This document shows positions 45,215 through 57,231 of a DNA stretch of 64,000 nucleotides, in pieces (within the stretch, counting starts at the first letter, position 1; each line of letters begins with the position of its first letter). The DNA is from Lepiota brunneoincarnata (Eukaryota; Basidiomycota; Agaricomycetes; Agaricales; Agaricaceae). The position numbers and the translations under genes are program-made. A model generated the notes under the pieces. The model ran no database searches and was not told the DNA's origin. It saw nothing but the letters and a program-made list of their open reading frames with translations. The DNA lies in assembly GCA_023014365.1 (NCBI GenBank), contig JAEBUN010000002.1, positions 2,418,001 to 2,482,000 on the forward strand. Direction: 5' to 3'.

Positions 45215-47268
45215 TCAACAGCGTGTCACCATAAAGAGGCTGGAACAAGATGGACTCACTGCGGCATCTTCTGGCCGTAACGCGCCCTTAGCCATGTTAT
45301 GCTTCCCTGCTCTCAATTTCTGGCTTCTCGTCGTCGTCGTCGATGTCTTTCCAGGTGCTTCTGTGGCGGCTAGTAGCACCCGACATTCGTCGTCTGTTGC
45401 AACACGGCCGTCTAATAAGGAAAAGAACTTGTGACGGAGGACCGTTTTAATTCGATCGAAGGCATGGCTTGTGTACCAACCATCGCGTTCCTAGAATGTC
45501 TGGTTAGAGGTTGGAGCCCTGTGAGAGAGGGTTTGCACACATGGCATAAGTCTCGGAGATCCTCATGGTCTTCTATCATAGCTCGTAGCATAGGATCATG
45601 GATATCACAAAGTTGAAAGGCCGCTGTCTCTTTCATGATTGTCTTGCCATCAAATATGTGCTGTTTCCTTCGTTCGATTGAGATGACGGGGGTTAGGGCT
45701 TGGTTACAAGTCACGCACTTTCTTTCAAGTTCAGTTTCCCCTTGCTCTGACAATGTCCGTGGCTTGCATGCTGGAAGCGGGTCTCTCCTGGCGGCGCGTA
45801 ATGACAGAGGGCCTAGAAATTGGATGGTTTGCATTCCTAAAGTAGAGGCGTTGATAACTTTATGCATGGGTTTAGTGATTCAAATAATGGGGGCATATTT
45901 GAACCACTTACAACCTCGCCTCTCGCTCTTTACGCGGGTCATACTGAAACCTAACCAAAGTATCCCGCCAGGGACCGTCCTGAAACACGTAGCAGACCAG
46001 AGGTAATAGGGGCTTCGAACTTCCGTGAAATTAAGTGTGAATCGCCATGTTTATGAATAAATGTTACTTAAGAATTTCCCGTGCCTCTGTGGAAGAGAAT
46101 TGATTGAGGAGAGAAGTGCGTGTCCATATTGGCCGGTCATTGAAGCACTTGTCTGAATTAGTACTCCAAGAGATTTGGCGAGCAACCATACCTACCTTGA
46201 TCAGGCTGGCCAATAGGGTTTGACTGACATGGGCTCGTTCATTTTCAACGGAAGGCGGAGGTTTGTCTGGTATCTTATGGACGTCAACCTATGACATACT
46301 GGACTAAATTTAGCGGGACACATACCTCTGCATCGCTGAACATGATAGTAGCTGGCCCGTATCCTTTCCATCGCATCTTGTTAATCATCCGGTTTTTTTC
46401 TTCCCCAGTTTCATCGTCAATAACTGTCGTAGCCATTGAGGCGGTATTGGCCCGGAAACTAGGAACTGTGTTAAAAAGTTGCTTGGGTTAATGAAGGAAG
46501 ATATTCAACTTGTATGCTTGTGGGATGGTTTGGCGGCTGAACAAGGGTGGTGGAAACAGCCTCAAATTGCTTCTTTGGGTCATAGTTTCAGGAGGTGTTT
46601 CCGAAGACTCTAAGAGAAGGGGATCGACATTGGCTTGTGGAGTAGAATTTTGTTCAGGGTTGACCGTATAATCCGCTTTTTCTCTAGGGACTATGTACCC
46701 ACGAATCGTATCCACTAGATACGAGTATGATAATGTGAGTCATCCACATGTTTGGTGGAACAGGTACGGACCATTCATCCCGTTCATTGACACGCGCAGC
46801 TGAGAAATAGGATCGTTGGTGTCGGGCTCGTATTGGAAATCAACCATACCTAACATGAGTTCGGTGCGTGCCCCATGTTGAGAAAGGCATTACGTACGTA
46901 CTTCGGAAGCGTACAGTTCTGGGTATGACGCCCACAACTTCTGCTTTATATTCGCCAACAGAATCATCGTATTGCTCAGGGCATTTCTTCTTACGCCGTT
47001 TTGTAACCTTGAGGACAAGATTATTGGTGTGAACTACATCCCCTGGGATAGGATGCGAGAACACACTATCAGGCCGTAGGGAGAGTTCGAGAAGAACCTC
47101 TGGCCTAGTTGCGTTGCGTCGGAAGACATTGTCGATACGTGTTTGACCACCTAGATAGCGGATGGCGGTGGGGACTGAGGTGGAGTGTACATATCCAGGG
47201 TACTCAATAGAGTAGTAATGGGTTTGGAAAAGGGGCTGCTCTGCAGCACGACGGACAGTGCTGTTCAT
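45215..47268 (-). CDS. TFC1: TFIIIC subunit Tfc1/Sfc1 (tau95, GTF3C5)
   Basis: Starts MNSTVRRAAEQPLFQTHYYS. The N-terminal dimerisation barrel has YPGYVHS, LGGQTRIDNVF, LELSLRPDSVFSHPIPGDVV and LVLKVTKRRKKK. Later exons code NRMINKMRWKGYGPATIMFS, ERAHVSQTLLASLIK, DRPIWTRTSLLNQFSS and CYVFQDGPWRDTLVRFQYDP, all in the order seen in GTF3C5/Sfc1. The C-terminal exons contain KTIMKETAAFQLCDIHDP, then DGWYTSHAFDRIKTVLRHKF. The stop TGA at 45215-45217 follows an inferred read-through of the last exon and is less sure. TFIIIC tau95 binds the A box of tRNA genes. A retrotransposon LTR starts about 140 bp upstream of the start codon, so its promoter now borders transposon DNA. Confidence 0.85.
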
Positions 47269-47406
47269 GGCTCAATCATCATGTCATCCTGAACAAGTAT
47301 TAAATTCAGAAACTGCTTATGTAACTTATTCAGATTCACCTGAATTACCTCGGATGATCCACTGGCTCTGGCCTGGCTCAAAACCCCTGGCTTGGGCCCA
47401 ACTTAA

Positions 47407-47584
47407 TGTAGAATAACTAAGTCTCAGTAGCTCGTAACGCGAGTACTGAGGTGTCTAACGGCAGGCTGGTAGGTATATACACTACCGACGAATATCCATA
47501 AACGGGCAGAAACATGCCCAGTGTCAACAAACAATGTACAAACAAAAGAATCCCTAAACGGGATATGTCGCAGAAAGCTCAACA
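47407..47584 (-). repeat. Probable 3' LTR of the copia element
   Basis: Read on the minus strand, the internal region ends in a polypurine tract (GAGGGGGAGTG, just right of 47584) and the next bases are TGTTGAGC. The likely other end is TTCTACA (plus-strand TGTAGAAT at 47407). The TGT...ACA ends and the polypurine tract define it; the second LTR is not in the window, so the outer border is inferred. Confidence 0.5.
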
Positions 47585-47591
47585 CTCCCCC

Positions 47592-50500
47592 TCAAGCCAT
47601 GACGAGTCCGAGGGCCTGAGCAAAATGCTTGACTTTAGGCGAAGGTAATGCCTTTGTAAACACATCAGCAATCATTTCATGTGTGGGGCAGTATACAAGC
47701 CTCAGCTTGCCCTCCTCAATCACCCATTGAATGAAGTGGTATCGGACATGCATCGTTGCCATGTATTCAGACTCTGTAGTGGACAGGGTTGTTGGAATTA
47801 AGGATTCTGGCAAACTGACGGAATGCCGATGTGCAGGTCACCTGATTGCCTTGTGATGGCCACATTGTAGAAAGGATATACACACATAGCGTACTAGTAG
47901 GTAACTTGTCCATTTACTCCTCACCCTGTCATTGTCTCTCTCTCATCAATACACTTTGTTGTCATATACCACCCTCTTGAGAAGATTTCAACAAGGGTAA
48001 CTAGCTCTTGACACTTTGCACTCCAGGAGACAGCACTGCTGTTGATGAGAAATGCATACCCAGATGTGGCCCTCCTATCTTCAGCCATATTTCCATCTGC
48101 ATCTGTGTATCCCTCTAGACTCCCCCTAAAACCTCCATATGTGAGTTTTAGCCCTCACATGCCCTTGAGATAGCAAAAAAATTGCTTTATGGCCTCCCAG
48201 TGAGCAGGGCCTGGGTTCCTGGAGAATTTTGAGACAACCTGCACAGCATATGTGATATCTGGCCTTGTGCCAATCACTGCATACATTAGCATGCCCACAG
48301 CCTCCTGGTATGGGATTCTGGCCATAAATGCAATCTCAGCAGTCATTTTCAGGGCTATGTTCTGAGGTAAGTTGTGTGGAGGGGTCCATGGGGATTGTCA
48401 CTGGTTTTTGGTCTTTGAAACCAAAATGGCAGAGCAAGGACTCTATGTAGGAGTCCTGGGACATGCTGAGGGTGTTCTGCTTGTATGCACAAGCTATCTG
48501 GATGCCTAGTAGCCAGTGGATTTCACCCAAGTCAGTGATCTCCACATATTCAGAGATCCTTGTCTTCAGCCAGACAATGAGAGTGATATTGGTGGCTGCA
48601 AGAGTGCAGTCATCAACATGAATGGTGAGGATGGTGAGGTCTGGCTTCATTGTGTTTGAAGAAGACACACTGGTCAACTTCACAGCATGTGAAATCAAGG
48701 TTGCTGACCAGGATCTCACATGATTGTTGATACCGTTGATGACCTGACTGTTTTAGGCCATAAGGGGTCTTTCTCAACTTGCACACTTTCCCAGGGTGTG
48801 CAGGATCCTCAAATCCAGGTGGCTGGTGCATATATATGGTCTCATCCTCGCTGAGGACACTATTCAGGTATGCTCCCTTTATGTCAATCTGGTGGATCTC
48901 CATGTCTTGATCTGCTGCAATGCCAGGATTGTTCTGATGATGGGAGCTTAGCAACAGGGCAATATATCAAAATAGTCCACACCAGGCACTTGGAGAGCCT
49001 GTATGACGTTCCCCCTGTTAGAATATCGAGCGCTCCGCTAGCTAGGTACTCAGTTATATTCTATTTCATTCCTGTTCGATTACTTTTATTGTTTTACTTC
49101 ATTTCTAGAGTCTTATTATTACCAGGTGTATATAATAGGTACAAACAGAGACAAACCCCCGCGCGTTTGCAACGGGTCCCTGCTTTTCTTGCTGATTTCC
49201 TTAAATCCAACAGTTTCCACTGGCATCCTTCTTGGCCTTGAAGACCCACTTGGATCCAACCTTGTTTATGCCCTCTGGGGCATCCACTAGCTCCCAGGTT
49301 CCTGCTTTCTGGAGTGTGTTGAGCTCCTCACAAATTGCTTGCTCCCATAGGTGCCAGTCTGCTTGTTTTTGAGCTTCTTTTAGGTTTTGAGGCTCTAGTG
49401 CCTCAGCCTCTGCCATCTCTGCAGCAAAAATGTGGACTTCCTCCCACTTGTTTGCCTCTACAGCTATGACTGCATGACCTTCTTGAAAGTCTTGAGCTTT
49501 CTGGCTTGGCATTTGAGTACATTGGGGATGGGGTGTATGGTAGGCATTTTTGGCAGTGTCTGGTTGCTCTATATATTTTGTTGAGGAGTTCTCTGGGGCT
49601 AGGGCATGGGGTGTTGCTATAGCATTCATTGTTGCAGCAGGTATATTTGCCTCTGCAGTCTTGTTTGCTGGTGTTGATGTTACTCTCTCCCCCTCAAGAC
49701 TAGCAGTGGCAACATGGCCCTTTATATATCAAATATTTCGCTTGACGGACACTTTTCGAGTGTTAGGCCACCAAATTTGTACACTGTTGCTGATCTCGTC
49801 AAAACCCAGCCATTGTCCCTCCTTTGCCCTCACTGACAGCTTGTTATGATCCTCTACTTGCACCCACACCTTCTCCCCAAACTTGTGGACCTCTGACATG
49901 TCAGGTTTACAACTATGAACCATTTCATATGGTGTCTTTCCATTGAGGGCCCTTGTACTGGTTCAGTTCATGAGCCAGATTGCATGTTTGGCTGCCTTGC
50001 CCCATAGATACTGGGGAAGCTTGCTTGCGTGGAGGAGTGCTCAGACACGCTTGAGGATGGTTCAATTTTGCCATTCTGCTACACCATTGTGTTGTGGAGT
50101 GTCATGGATGGTGAGCTTTTGCCTAGTCCCTCACAATTTCAAATACTCTTTGAAATCCTTACTGGTGTACTCACCACCATGATCCAAATGAAGGCATTTG
50201 ATCCAAGCTTTGTAATGAACTTTGCACCAGACATCAAATGCTTGGTAGGTTGTAAGCACATCGGATTTGTTTGCTAGCAGCTCGAGATGGGTATATTATG
50301 ACCAATCATCAGTGAAGGTGACATAGTAGCTCTTCTCCCTTTGTGTCTGTACTGGTGCTGGCCCCCACACATTGCTGTGGATCTCTTGGCTGAATTCTGT
50401 TGCTTGATTACCTATTTGCTCTTTTGAGATGGGCTTCCTGGTGAGTTTTGCATAAGTGCATGACTTGCACTCAATGGGAGTATTTGCTGATAGTCTTTCA

Positions 50501-51292
50501 AGGTTTACACCAGTTATCATTTGCCTCTCAACAAGTTTTCAGGTGATCTGGGGTGAGATGTGTCCAAGGTGGTGGTGTAGTTGGTCTAGGGACATTGGTT
50601 CATTAATGGTATTTGCTTCTACATGTCCTTCTGCTGTCTCAAATCTATACAGCCCTCTCTCAGAATGTGGTACCTCAGCAATCTTCTTCCCTTTTGCACT
50701 GTGGATAGTGCATCATCCCTCGGCAAATTTTGTGGTTATGCCTTATTCATCTAGCTTCCCCACTGATACAAGAGTATATCCTACTTCAGGTGCATATAGG
50801 ACATCTGATAGACATATGCTTGTCATTTCAGCACCATTTGGTAGGTCCACTATCATGCTTCCCTTGCCTATAGCACTGAATTGCTGCTTGTTTGCAGAAG
50901 GCTTCATGGTATGGGGATATGTGCCTTGTGGCACTGGAGTCAATGATTATGATATGAGGTGGGTATTCTTCTGACTGAGCTGCAATTGGCATCTCATCAC
51001 TTTCATCTGCGAGGGCACATTCATCATTTTGTTCCCCACAGGTTGGGAATATGTCTGGTGAGGTAAGGTTGTCCTCATTGTCCAGGGTTTCTGTTTCCAC
51101 GAAAAAGGCTTCATCATCCATTGTGACTGCATTGGCCTTCTGCCCTTTTGGGGTACTAGCTAGTTGTTTCTTTTTCTTTGGTGGTTTTGGACAGTCTGAT
51201 CTCCAGTGGCCTTTCTCATTGCAGTTAAAGCATTTTCTGGGTGGTTCCTTTGTCTCCTGTCTAGGCTTCTTGGAACCATGTTCTACTGCCAT
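47592..51292 (-). pseudogene. Copia Gag-Pol polyprotein remains
   Basis: From the right: a CCHC knuckle (CFNCNEKGHWRSDC), a protease site reading DSSATRHIS where active copies have DSGAT, integrase zinc-binding and core pieces (IECKSCTYAKLTRKPISKEQ, FTDDWS, and VWGPAPV), then the RT start GTWELVDAPEGINKVGSKWV, IHQIDIKGAYLNSVL, QPPGFEDP, YGLKQSG, and the catalytic region as TILTIHVDDCTLAATN. RNase H pieces follow (GTRPDITYAVQVVSKFSRNP, STTESEYMATMHV, DVFTKALPSPKVKHF). The order integrase before RT is diagnostic for copia. Loss of the protease Gly and several in-frame stops show it is dead. Changes are largely C-to-T or G-to-A in type, as judged by eye. Confidence 0.85.
49016..49212 (-). mobile_element. 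Solo LTR inserted in the copia RT region
   Basis: A 197-bp block with ends TGTTAGAATATC...AAATCCAACA (TGTT/AACA inverted ends) interrupts the RT frame between the codons for KKDASGN and VPGVDYF. A polyA-like or TATA-like patch is at about 49,118-49,140 (TATATAATAGG). Flanking bases (GGAAAC / GGGAAC on the minus strand) resemble an imperfect target duplication. It keeps CpG sites (CGAGCGCTCCG, CCGCGCG) that the surrounding copia lacks. Confidence 0.65.
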
Positions 51293-51305
51293 AGTGTCAT
51301 CCCCC

Positions 51306-51972
51306 TGTCATATCCATGCCAACTCAGAGTCTAATCACTTAAACTTTGGCTTCTCGACTCCACATGTGTTCCACACAACAACCCTCTGCCCTCCAACTCA
51401 GCCCCAACTTGTTCCAACCACAATCCACTGCCCCAATCATGCAACCACCTCCACATGTGCCATGGTCACCTGACCCTTGGTGTCTCTAGTTCCCAGTCTC
51501 CATTTCCCATCTGTAGTCAAGATATGTTATCAGTCTCCATACCTGTACCAGTTTTCATTCCATTTGTAATCCATTTGTAATCTGTTTGTAACTATATCAG
51601 TCTCTGCTTCGCTCTGCACGTAGTCAGTACAAGTCATAGTTTGTAAGGCCAGTAGTATATAAACCATAGGTACTTGGCTTGTACTCCTTAGTCTGATAAT
51701 CAAATTAAGCAGTGGACTAGCTCCCTGTCTCCTTATCCTCCTCTCTTTATCTTGCCTCGCTCTGCTTTGGCTCCGACTTCCTGAAATATGGACTAGGACA
51801 GCAGGAGGGTACAGTACATACACTGAGGCCACAAGTCCAACTCCTCACCCTGAAGTACTCCACCTCAGTCCCAAAGTCCTATGTACTGACTTCACCCTGT
51901 CCCCTGGTTACCTTATACCAAGGATACCACCCCAACCCTCCACTTCAGTCCTGATCTGCACCAGCTCTAACA
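51306..51972 (+). repeat. Probable 5' LTR of the plus-strand gypsy element
   Basis: Starts TGTCATATCC and probably ends CTCTAACA (51972), giving TG...CA ends. A TATA box (GTATATAAACC) at about 51,655 fits an LTR promoter. No second copy is in the window, so the right border is inferred. Confidence 0.45.
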
Positions 51973-52240
51973 GTATTATCAGACTCAAACTCCTCTGTCC
52001 ACCACACTCTGAATTCTTCTAACTATGGTCTCTCAAACAGTTACCCTGTACTTGCACTCTGGTAACTCCAGCCACTCACTGTAGCAAATGCATAACTCAA
52101 CAACCTCCTTCTGAGGAACTGCAACCTGACTCCCTAAGGGCTTCTTGCTCTTGCCAACAATCTATCGCACCCTCAATTCCAGACCAGGTTCTCTGAAGAT
52201 ATACAACCTTCATTATTCTGGACTCCCAACAGTCCTGACA

Positions 52241-53378
52241 ATGGCCCCTAACCCCAATCCTGATCCCAGCGACCCTGGTGATCCTGACGACTATCCTGAC
52301 AATGGGGACAGGTCCCCCGGACAATGATGAACCATCAGACAACAGCGACAACAACAACAACATCCCACTCAACAACAACCAAGATGACCATGATAGACTT
52401 CTGCTCTGAGTTTTCCAACACATAGCCAACCAAATGGATGGCTGTGGGAACTCTCAAGCCCTACAGCCCCCCCAAACTCCCTGTACCAAAGCTTGCAAAC
52501 CCGACATCTTTACAGGTTCCAACCCCACCAAACTCAAACCCTTCCTCTTCCAATGCCGACGCTATTTCCATACTAACCTGGCCCAGTTCATTATCCCTGC
52601 CACTAAGGTCAACTTCATGTTGACATACCTCACAGGTGTGGCACAGCAACACTTCGAAATTGGCCTTGACAAGGCCAACAACCACGGAATAATGCATGAC
52701 TGGATCGAGGACTGGGACTAGTTCACCCTGGAACTGCAGACCAATTTCGGCCCTGCAGATCTGACTGGAGAAGCTGCTGAGCAGCTCAACTCCCTCCAAA
52801 TGTGCTACGACGAGAAGATTCCTGTTTACAATGTTGATTTCCTCCATCTAGCTGGCCAACTCCACTAGGGTGACAAAGTATTCTGTCACCGCTACTACAA
52901 AGGCCTCCCCAACCACATCTAGGACATTCTGTCTAATCGGCCTGATGGCAAGCCCAACACTTTCATCAAAATGCAAGCAGCAGCAATGAAGATCAACACT
53001 TGCTACTGGGAGTGCCAATGTGAGAAGGCCCATGCCAAAGCCGCTTCAGACCTGACCACCTCTAGGAAACTTGGAGGAAATCCATCCCCATCCACCTTGA
53101 CTAACACCCAACCTGTCACCAAGTCTGCCAATAGTAACAACAAAGGCAGCACCCCCAACAATAACTTCAAGGGCAATCCACCCAATCTGCCCACTGGTCA
53201 GAAATTGGCCCTGCCCAAATCTGACCTTATTAGTAAACTTGGTAAGGATGGTAAATTAATTCCTGAGGAATGTCAACGACATTTTGACAATAACCTCTGC
53301 CTTATCTGCGCAGATCCCAATCACAGGGCTGCCAACTGCAATAAGAAGAAATTCCCTGATGCCAAGGCTAAAGGCTGA
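52241..53378 (+). pseudogene. Gypsy Gag remains
   Basis: Starts MAPNPNPDPSDPGDPDD with an Asp/Pro/Asn-rich head, then the Ty3-type capsid region FTGSNPTKLKPFLFQCRRYF, FMLTYLTGVAQQHFE and WIEDWD, and after stops and shifts a basic linker and a zinc knuckle CLICADPNHRAANC (CX2CX4HX4C). Stops appear at TAG codons where Trp or Gln would be expected (for example after DWIEDWD and in the CAC ATC TAG stretch near 52,920). Gag packages the element RNA. Confidence 0.75.
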
Positions 53379-53599
53379 CAGGCTCAGCTCCCTGAGACAG
53401 ATGCGCCAGCTCTCCCAAGCTTGGAAAAATAGTTGGCAGTCCTCAGGCCTCTGCACAGACTGAGGATGAACTCTGCTGTACTCCAGAGAGTTTCCATCTC
53501 AATGCGTCTGCTCTTTCTGACCCAAACTCTTTTCACATTACATTAACTTCTCCTTTAGTTACTTTTTTATCTTCTGTTTCTGCTTCCATACTCTCTGCT

Positions 53600-56500
53600 T
53601 TGGACCTGCTTTCTACAATGGACAATGTAGTTAGTTCTGATTTCTCTTCTCTTTCTCTTTTCAAAGCTCTTGTTGATAGCAGTTCTACTCACTGTTTTGT
53701 GGACTCATCTTTTGTTCATTCTCATAGTATTCCAACCTTGTCCATCCTGGCTATTGAACTTTGGTTATTTGATGGGACCTCAAATGCCTACATTACGGAG
53801 CTTGCACAACTGCCTGTATCTTTCCCCTCTGGTGAATCTATTATCTTGGACACTTATGTTACCTGGCTTGACTCTTCCTGTTCTGTGGTCTTAGGACATA
53901 ACTGGCTCACCCGCTACAATCTGTTGATTGACTGGGCTTTGGGCAGTATCACTTTCTGGCCATCCCGACTTGAGAATCCTGCTTCTGTCTCTTCCTGCAT
54001 CGCACCTGCATCAGCCCCACCTATGGCCACCCCTGACACTCCTGACCTAGGTTCACCACCCCTGTCTGGGACCTCATCCCAATCTGTCCCCATTGTGAAA
54101 CCACACATCTCCCTGATAAATGCCCCTGCCTTTATCTGCGCTGCCAAGCTCCCTGGCTCCCAACAATTCCAAATCAACCTCTCCACCACCTCTGCATTGG
54201 TTGCATCTTCTTCTGTCTCCGAAGACCCAGCTGACCTCTTGTCCATCCCCAAGGAATACCATGAGTTTGCCAATGTTTTCAGTAAATTGTGTGCTGACAC
54301 ACTTGCTCCACACCACCCTTACGACCTCCAGATTAACCTAGAGGACAGCAGTCAGCCTCCAGTCGGTACCATTTATTCCCTTTCACAATCAGAGCTTAGA
54401 GCCCTATGTGATTTTATTGACAAATATTTATTCATTGGTTTCATTCACCCTTCCACTTCTCCTCATGAAGCCCCAGTCCTCTTTGTCAAGAAAAAGGATG
54501 GCTCCCTCCGTTTATGTGTTGATTTTAGAGGTCTCAACCATATTACCAAGAAGGATCACTACCCCCTTCCGCTCATCTCTGACCTCTTAGACTCCCCTTG
54601 CAAAGCCTGCATATATACCAAAATCGACCTCTGTCATGCTTATCATCTGGTCCACATTGCTGATGGCAACAAATGGAAGACTGCCTTTTGGACCCACTAT
54701 GGCTCCTTTGAATGGATGGTTATGCCTTTTGGCCTCACTAACACCCCCGCCACCTTCCAGCAATCCATGAACAATATATTCAAGGATATGTCCAATGTCT
54801 GCATTACTATCTATCTTGACAACATTCTGATATACTCCGACAATTATAGTATCCATCGTGACCAAGTCAAGGAGGTCCTCAAGCAGCTCCAACAACATGG
54901 TCTATATGCCTGCCCCAACAAATGCCAGTTCCACTCTGACACAGTGGAATACCTTGGCTACATCCTTTGCTCTGATGGTCTCTGAATGGACCAATCTAAG
55001 GTCAAGACCATCCAGGAGTGGCCAGAACCCAAGAAAGTCAAAGACATCCAGTCCTTCTTAGGTTTCGCCAATTTCTACCATCGCTTCATTCACAGTTACT
55101 CCAACATTGTTGTTCCACTCACTCACCTCACCCACAAAGACGTGAAATGGAATTTCACTGACAAATGTTGTGAAGCCTTTAACTCCCTGAAGGAAGCATT
55201 CATATCCACTCCTGTCCTCACTCCTTGGGCCCCCGACACTCAGATCATTGTTGAGACTGATGCCTCCAACTATGCCCTTGTGGCTATCCTCTCTATCATC
55301 ACTGATGATGGGGAGGTCCATCCCATTGCATTCCATTCCCACACCTTTAACATGGCCAAACTTAATTATGACACCCACGACAAGGAACTCCTGGCAATAT
55401 TCAAGGCTTTTCGCATCTGGTGGCACTACCTAGAAGGTGCCCCCCTTACTATTGATGTAGTCACCAACCACAAAAACCTTGAATACTTCTGCACCACCAA
55501 AATCCTTACTTGCCACCAAGCTCATTGGTCTGAGTTTCTATCCCAATTCCACCTTGTCATCTGTTTCTGACCTAGCCACCTTGGCACCAAACCTGATGCC
55601 CTAACTAGATGATGGGACATCTACCATAAAGGGGGGAATAGTGACTATGCATCAGTCAACCCACACAACTTCTGGCCTGTGTTCACCCATGAACAGCTTG
55701 CAGCCTCCATCCATACCACCACTCTTTACACCCCTTCCCTTCACACAGCTGTAGTCATGGACCTTGATCAGCTACACTGCGACATCCTTACCGCCCTACC
55801 AGCAGATCTGACTGCTTCTGCCCATCTTGCCAGCCCAGAAGGCCATTGGTCCATTAATGATAAAGGTTTCCTCCTCCTAGATGACAGAATCTATATCCCT
55901 GATGCTGACAATCTCCGACTTCAGGTCCTCCAGTACAAGTGCAATCATGTCCTAGCCAGCCACTTCAGTCAGAATAAAACACTGGAACTCATCCAGTGCA
56001 AATACACCTGGCCTAGTGTCCGCACCTTCATCAAGGAGTTCTGTAAGTCTTGTGTCACCTGTATGAGGTCTAAACCCCAGTGCCACTGCCCCTATAGTCT
56101 CCTCAAGCAACTCCCCATCCCTGAATGCCCTTGGAATTCAATCTCCATGGACTTCATTGAGAAACTCCCCACCTCCTCTGGCTATGATGCCATCCTAGTA
56201 ATAGTCAACAGACTCACCAAGCAATCCTTATTCATCCCCACCTACAATACTGTCACCTCCTCTGACCTCACCCACCTATTTGTCTCCATGTCTTCTCCAA
56301 ACACAGCATACCTGAACATTTTACCTCTGACCACAGCTCCAAATTTGTCTCTTACTTCTTCCACTCATTGGGACAAGCCCTCAACATGAAACTACACTTC
56401 ACTTTGGGCTACTACCCAGAAGGTGACAGACAGACAGAATGCACCAACCAGACCCTGGAACAATACCTCCGGGTCTATTGTAACTACCAACAGGACAATT

Positions 56501-56742
56501 GGTCCGAATTACTACCACTAGCTGAGTTTGCATACAACAATGCCCCTAGTACCACCACAGGTATCTCCCCATTCTTCACTAATAAAGGATACCATCTGAA
56601 CATCACAGTTCATCCTGAACATGACCTTGCCTCTGCTCAGGCCTGCTATTTTGCTGTTGATCTTGACGACCTACATACCACCTTGAAGTCTGAAATAGCA
56701 TTAGCCCAGCAACACTATCAGGCCTCCGCTGACACCTGCTGA
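53600..56742 (+). pseudogene. Gypsy Pol remains (protease, RT, RNase H, integrase)
   Basis: Protease: ALVDSSSTHCFVDSSFV, with DSS in place of catalytic DSG. RT: SLSQSELRALCDFIDKYL, SPHEAPVLFVKKKDGSLRLC, DFRGLNHITKKDHYPLPLIS, KIDLCHAYHLVHI and MPFGLTNTPATFQQSMN; the catalytic motif reads YLDN instead of YxDD. A TGA at 54983-54985 cuts RT from RNase H (TDASNYALVAILSI, LNYDTHDKELLAIFKAF). Integrase has the HHCC region (CKSCVTCMRSK), core DFIEKLPTSSGYDAILVIVN and, after a frameshift at about 56,290, FHSLGQALNMKLHFTLGYYP and AEFAYNNAPSTTTGISPFF. Clearly non-functional. Confidence 0.85.
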
Positions 56743-56808
56743 CTCCCTGCCCTGGACTTCAAGGTTGAACAAAAGGTATTTGTGAAAGCCCAATTCTTCT
56801 GCACCACC

Positions 56809-57226
56809 TGTTACCCGGGTTAGGGGTTTGCTCTTGAGTAGCACGGGGTTCGACACAGGATGTCTATACAGACTTGGTCCTGTCCTACTAAGCATGACTT
56901 GGAGATGACGGAGCACTATAGTCCAGCCAGTTTAGAGGCAAAGAGTTATAGGAGGCAAGAACTTTATAACACTAAGATAAGGATACAAGGTATTGTACTG
57001 TATCCTTATATACTTCTAAGTGTGGCTATACTCCTACTATAATAGTTTGGACCAGAGTAACTATGAGTCAGAGATAAGAAAACATGAGGCGTATACTAAG
57101 AATAGTCCTTCTGATGTACACTACTGATGGTTTCATAGTGACATGGGAATGTAAACTAAAAGTAACTGTCCTTCTGATAAGTCTTCTGATAACATTAGGT
57201 CCGTTTCTAGAGTTGTTTTCCATACA
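56809..57226 (-). repeat. 3' LTR of the chromovirus
   Basis: Plus-strand ends TGTTACCCGGG...TTCCATACA; on the element's strand it starts TGTATGGAAAAC right after a purine-rich tract (GAAGAAGGAAAC, complement of 57,230-57,245). TATA-like strings occur in the middle (TATATACTTC on the plus strand near 57,008). The second LTR is outside the window. Confidence 0.6.
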
Positions 57227-57231
57227 ACTCA

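Larger units (their letters stand above)
47407..51305 (-). mobile_element. Degenerate Ty1/copia LTR retrotransposon
   Basis: Minus-strand domains in the copia order, from right to left: Gag zinc knuckle, protease, integrase, reverse transcriptase, RNase H, polypurine tract, LTR. The right-hand part (5' LTR and most of gag) is missing because the neighbouring gypsy LTR starts at 51306. The reading frame is broken by many stops and shifts, and CpG is nearly absent between about 48,000 and 51,300. The 47,592-47,900 part keeps some CpG. A separate solo LTR lies inside at 49,016. Confidence 0.85.
51306..56808 (+). mobile_element. Degenerate Ty3/gypsy LTR retrotransposon, plus strand
   Basis: Left border: TGTCATATCC at 51306, directly after copia sequence. 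Order: LTR, gag, protease, RT, RNase H, integrase, the gypsy order. The internal sequence is cut off at about 56,808 by the LTR of the next element, so its chromodomain/3' LTR part is either lost or lies right of the window. Frames are broken by stops. Confidence 0.8.
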
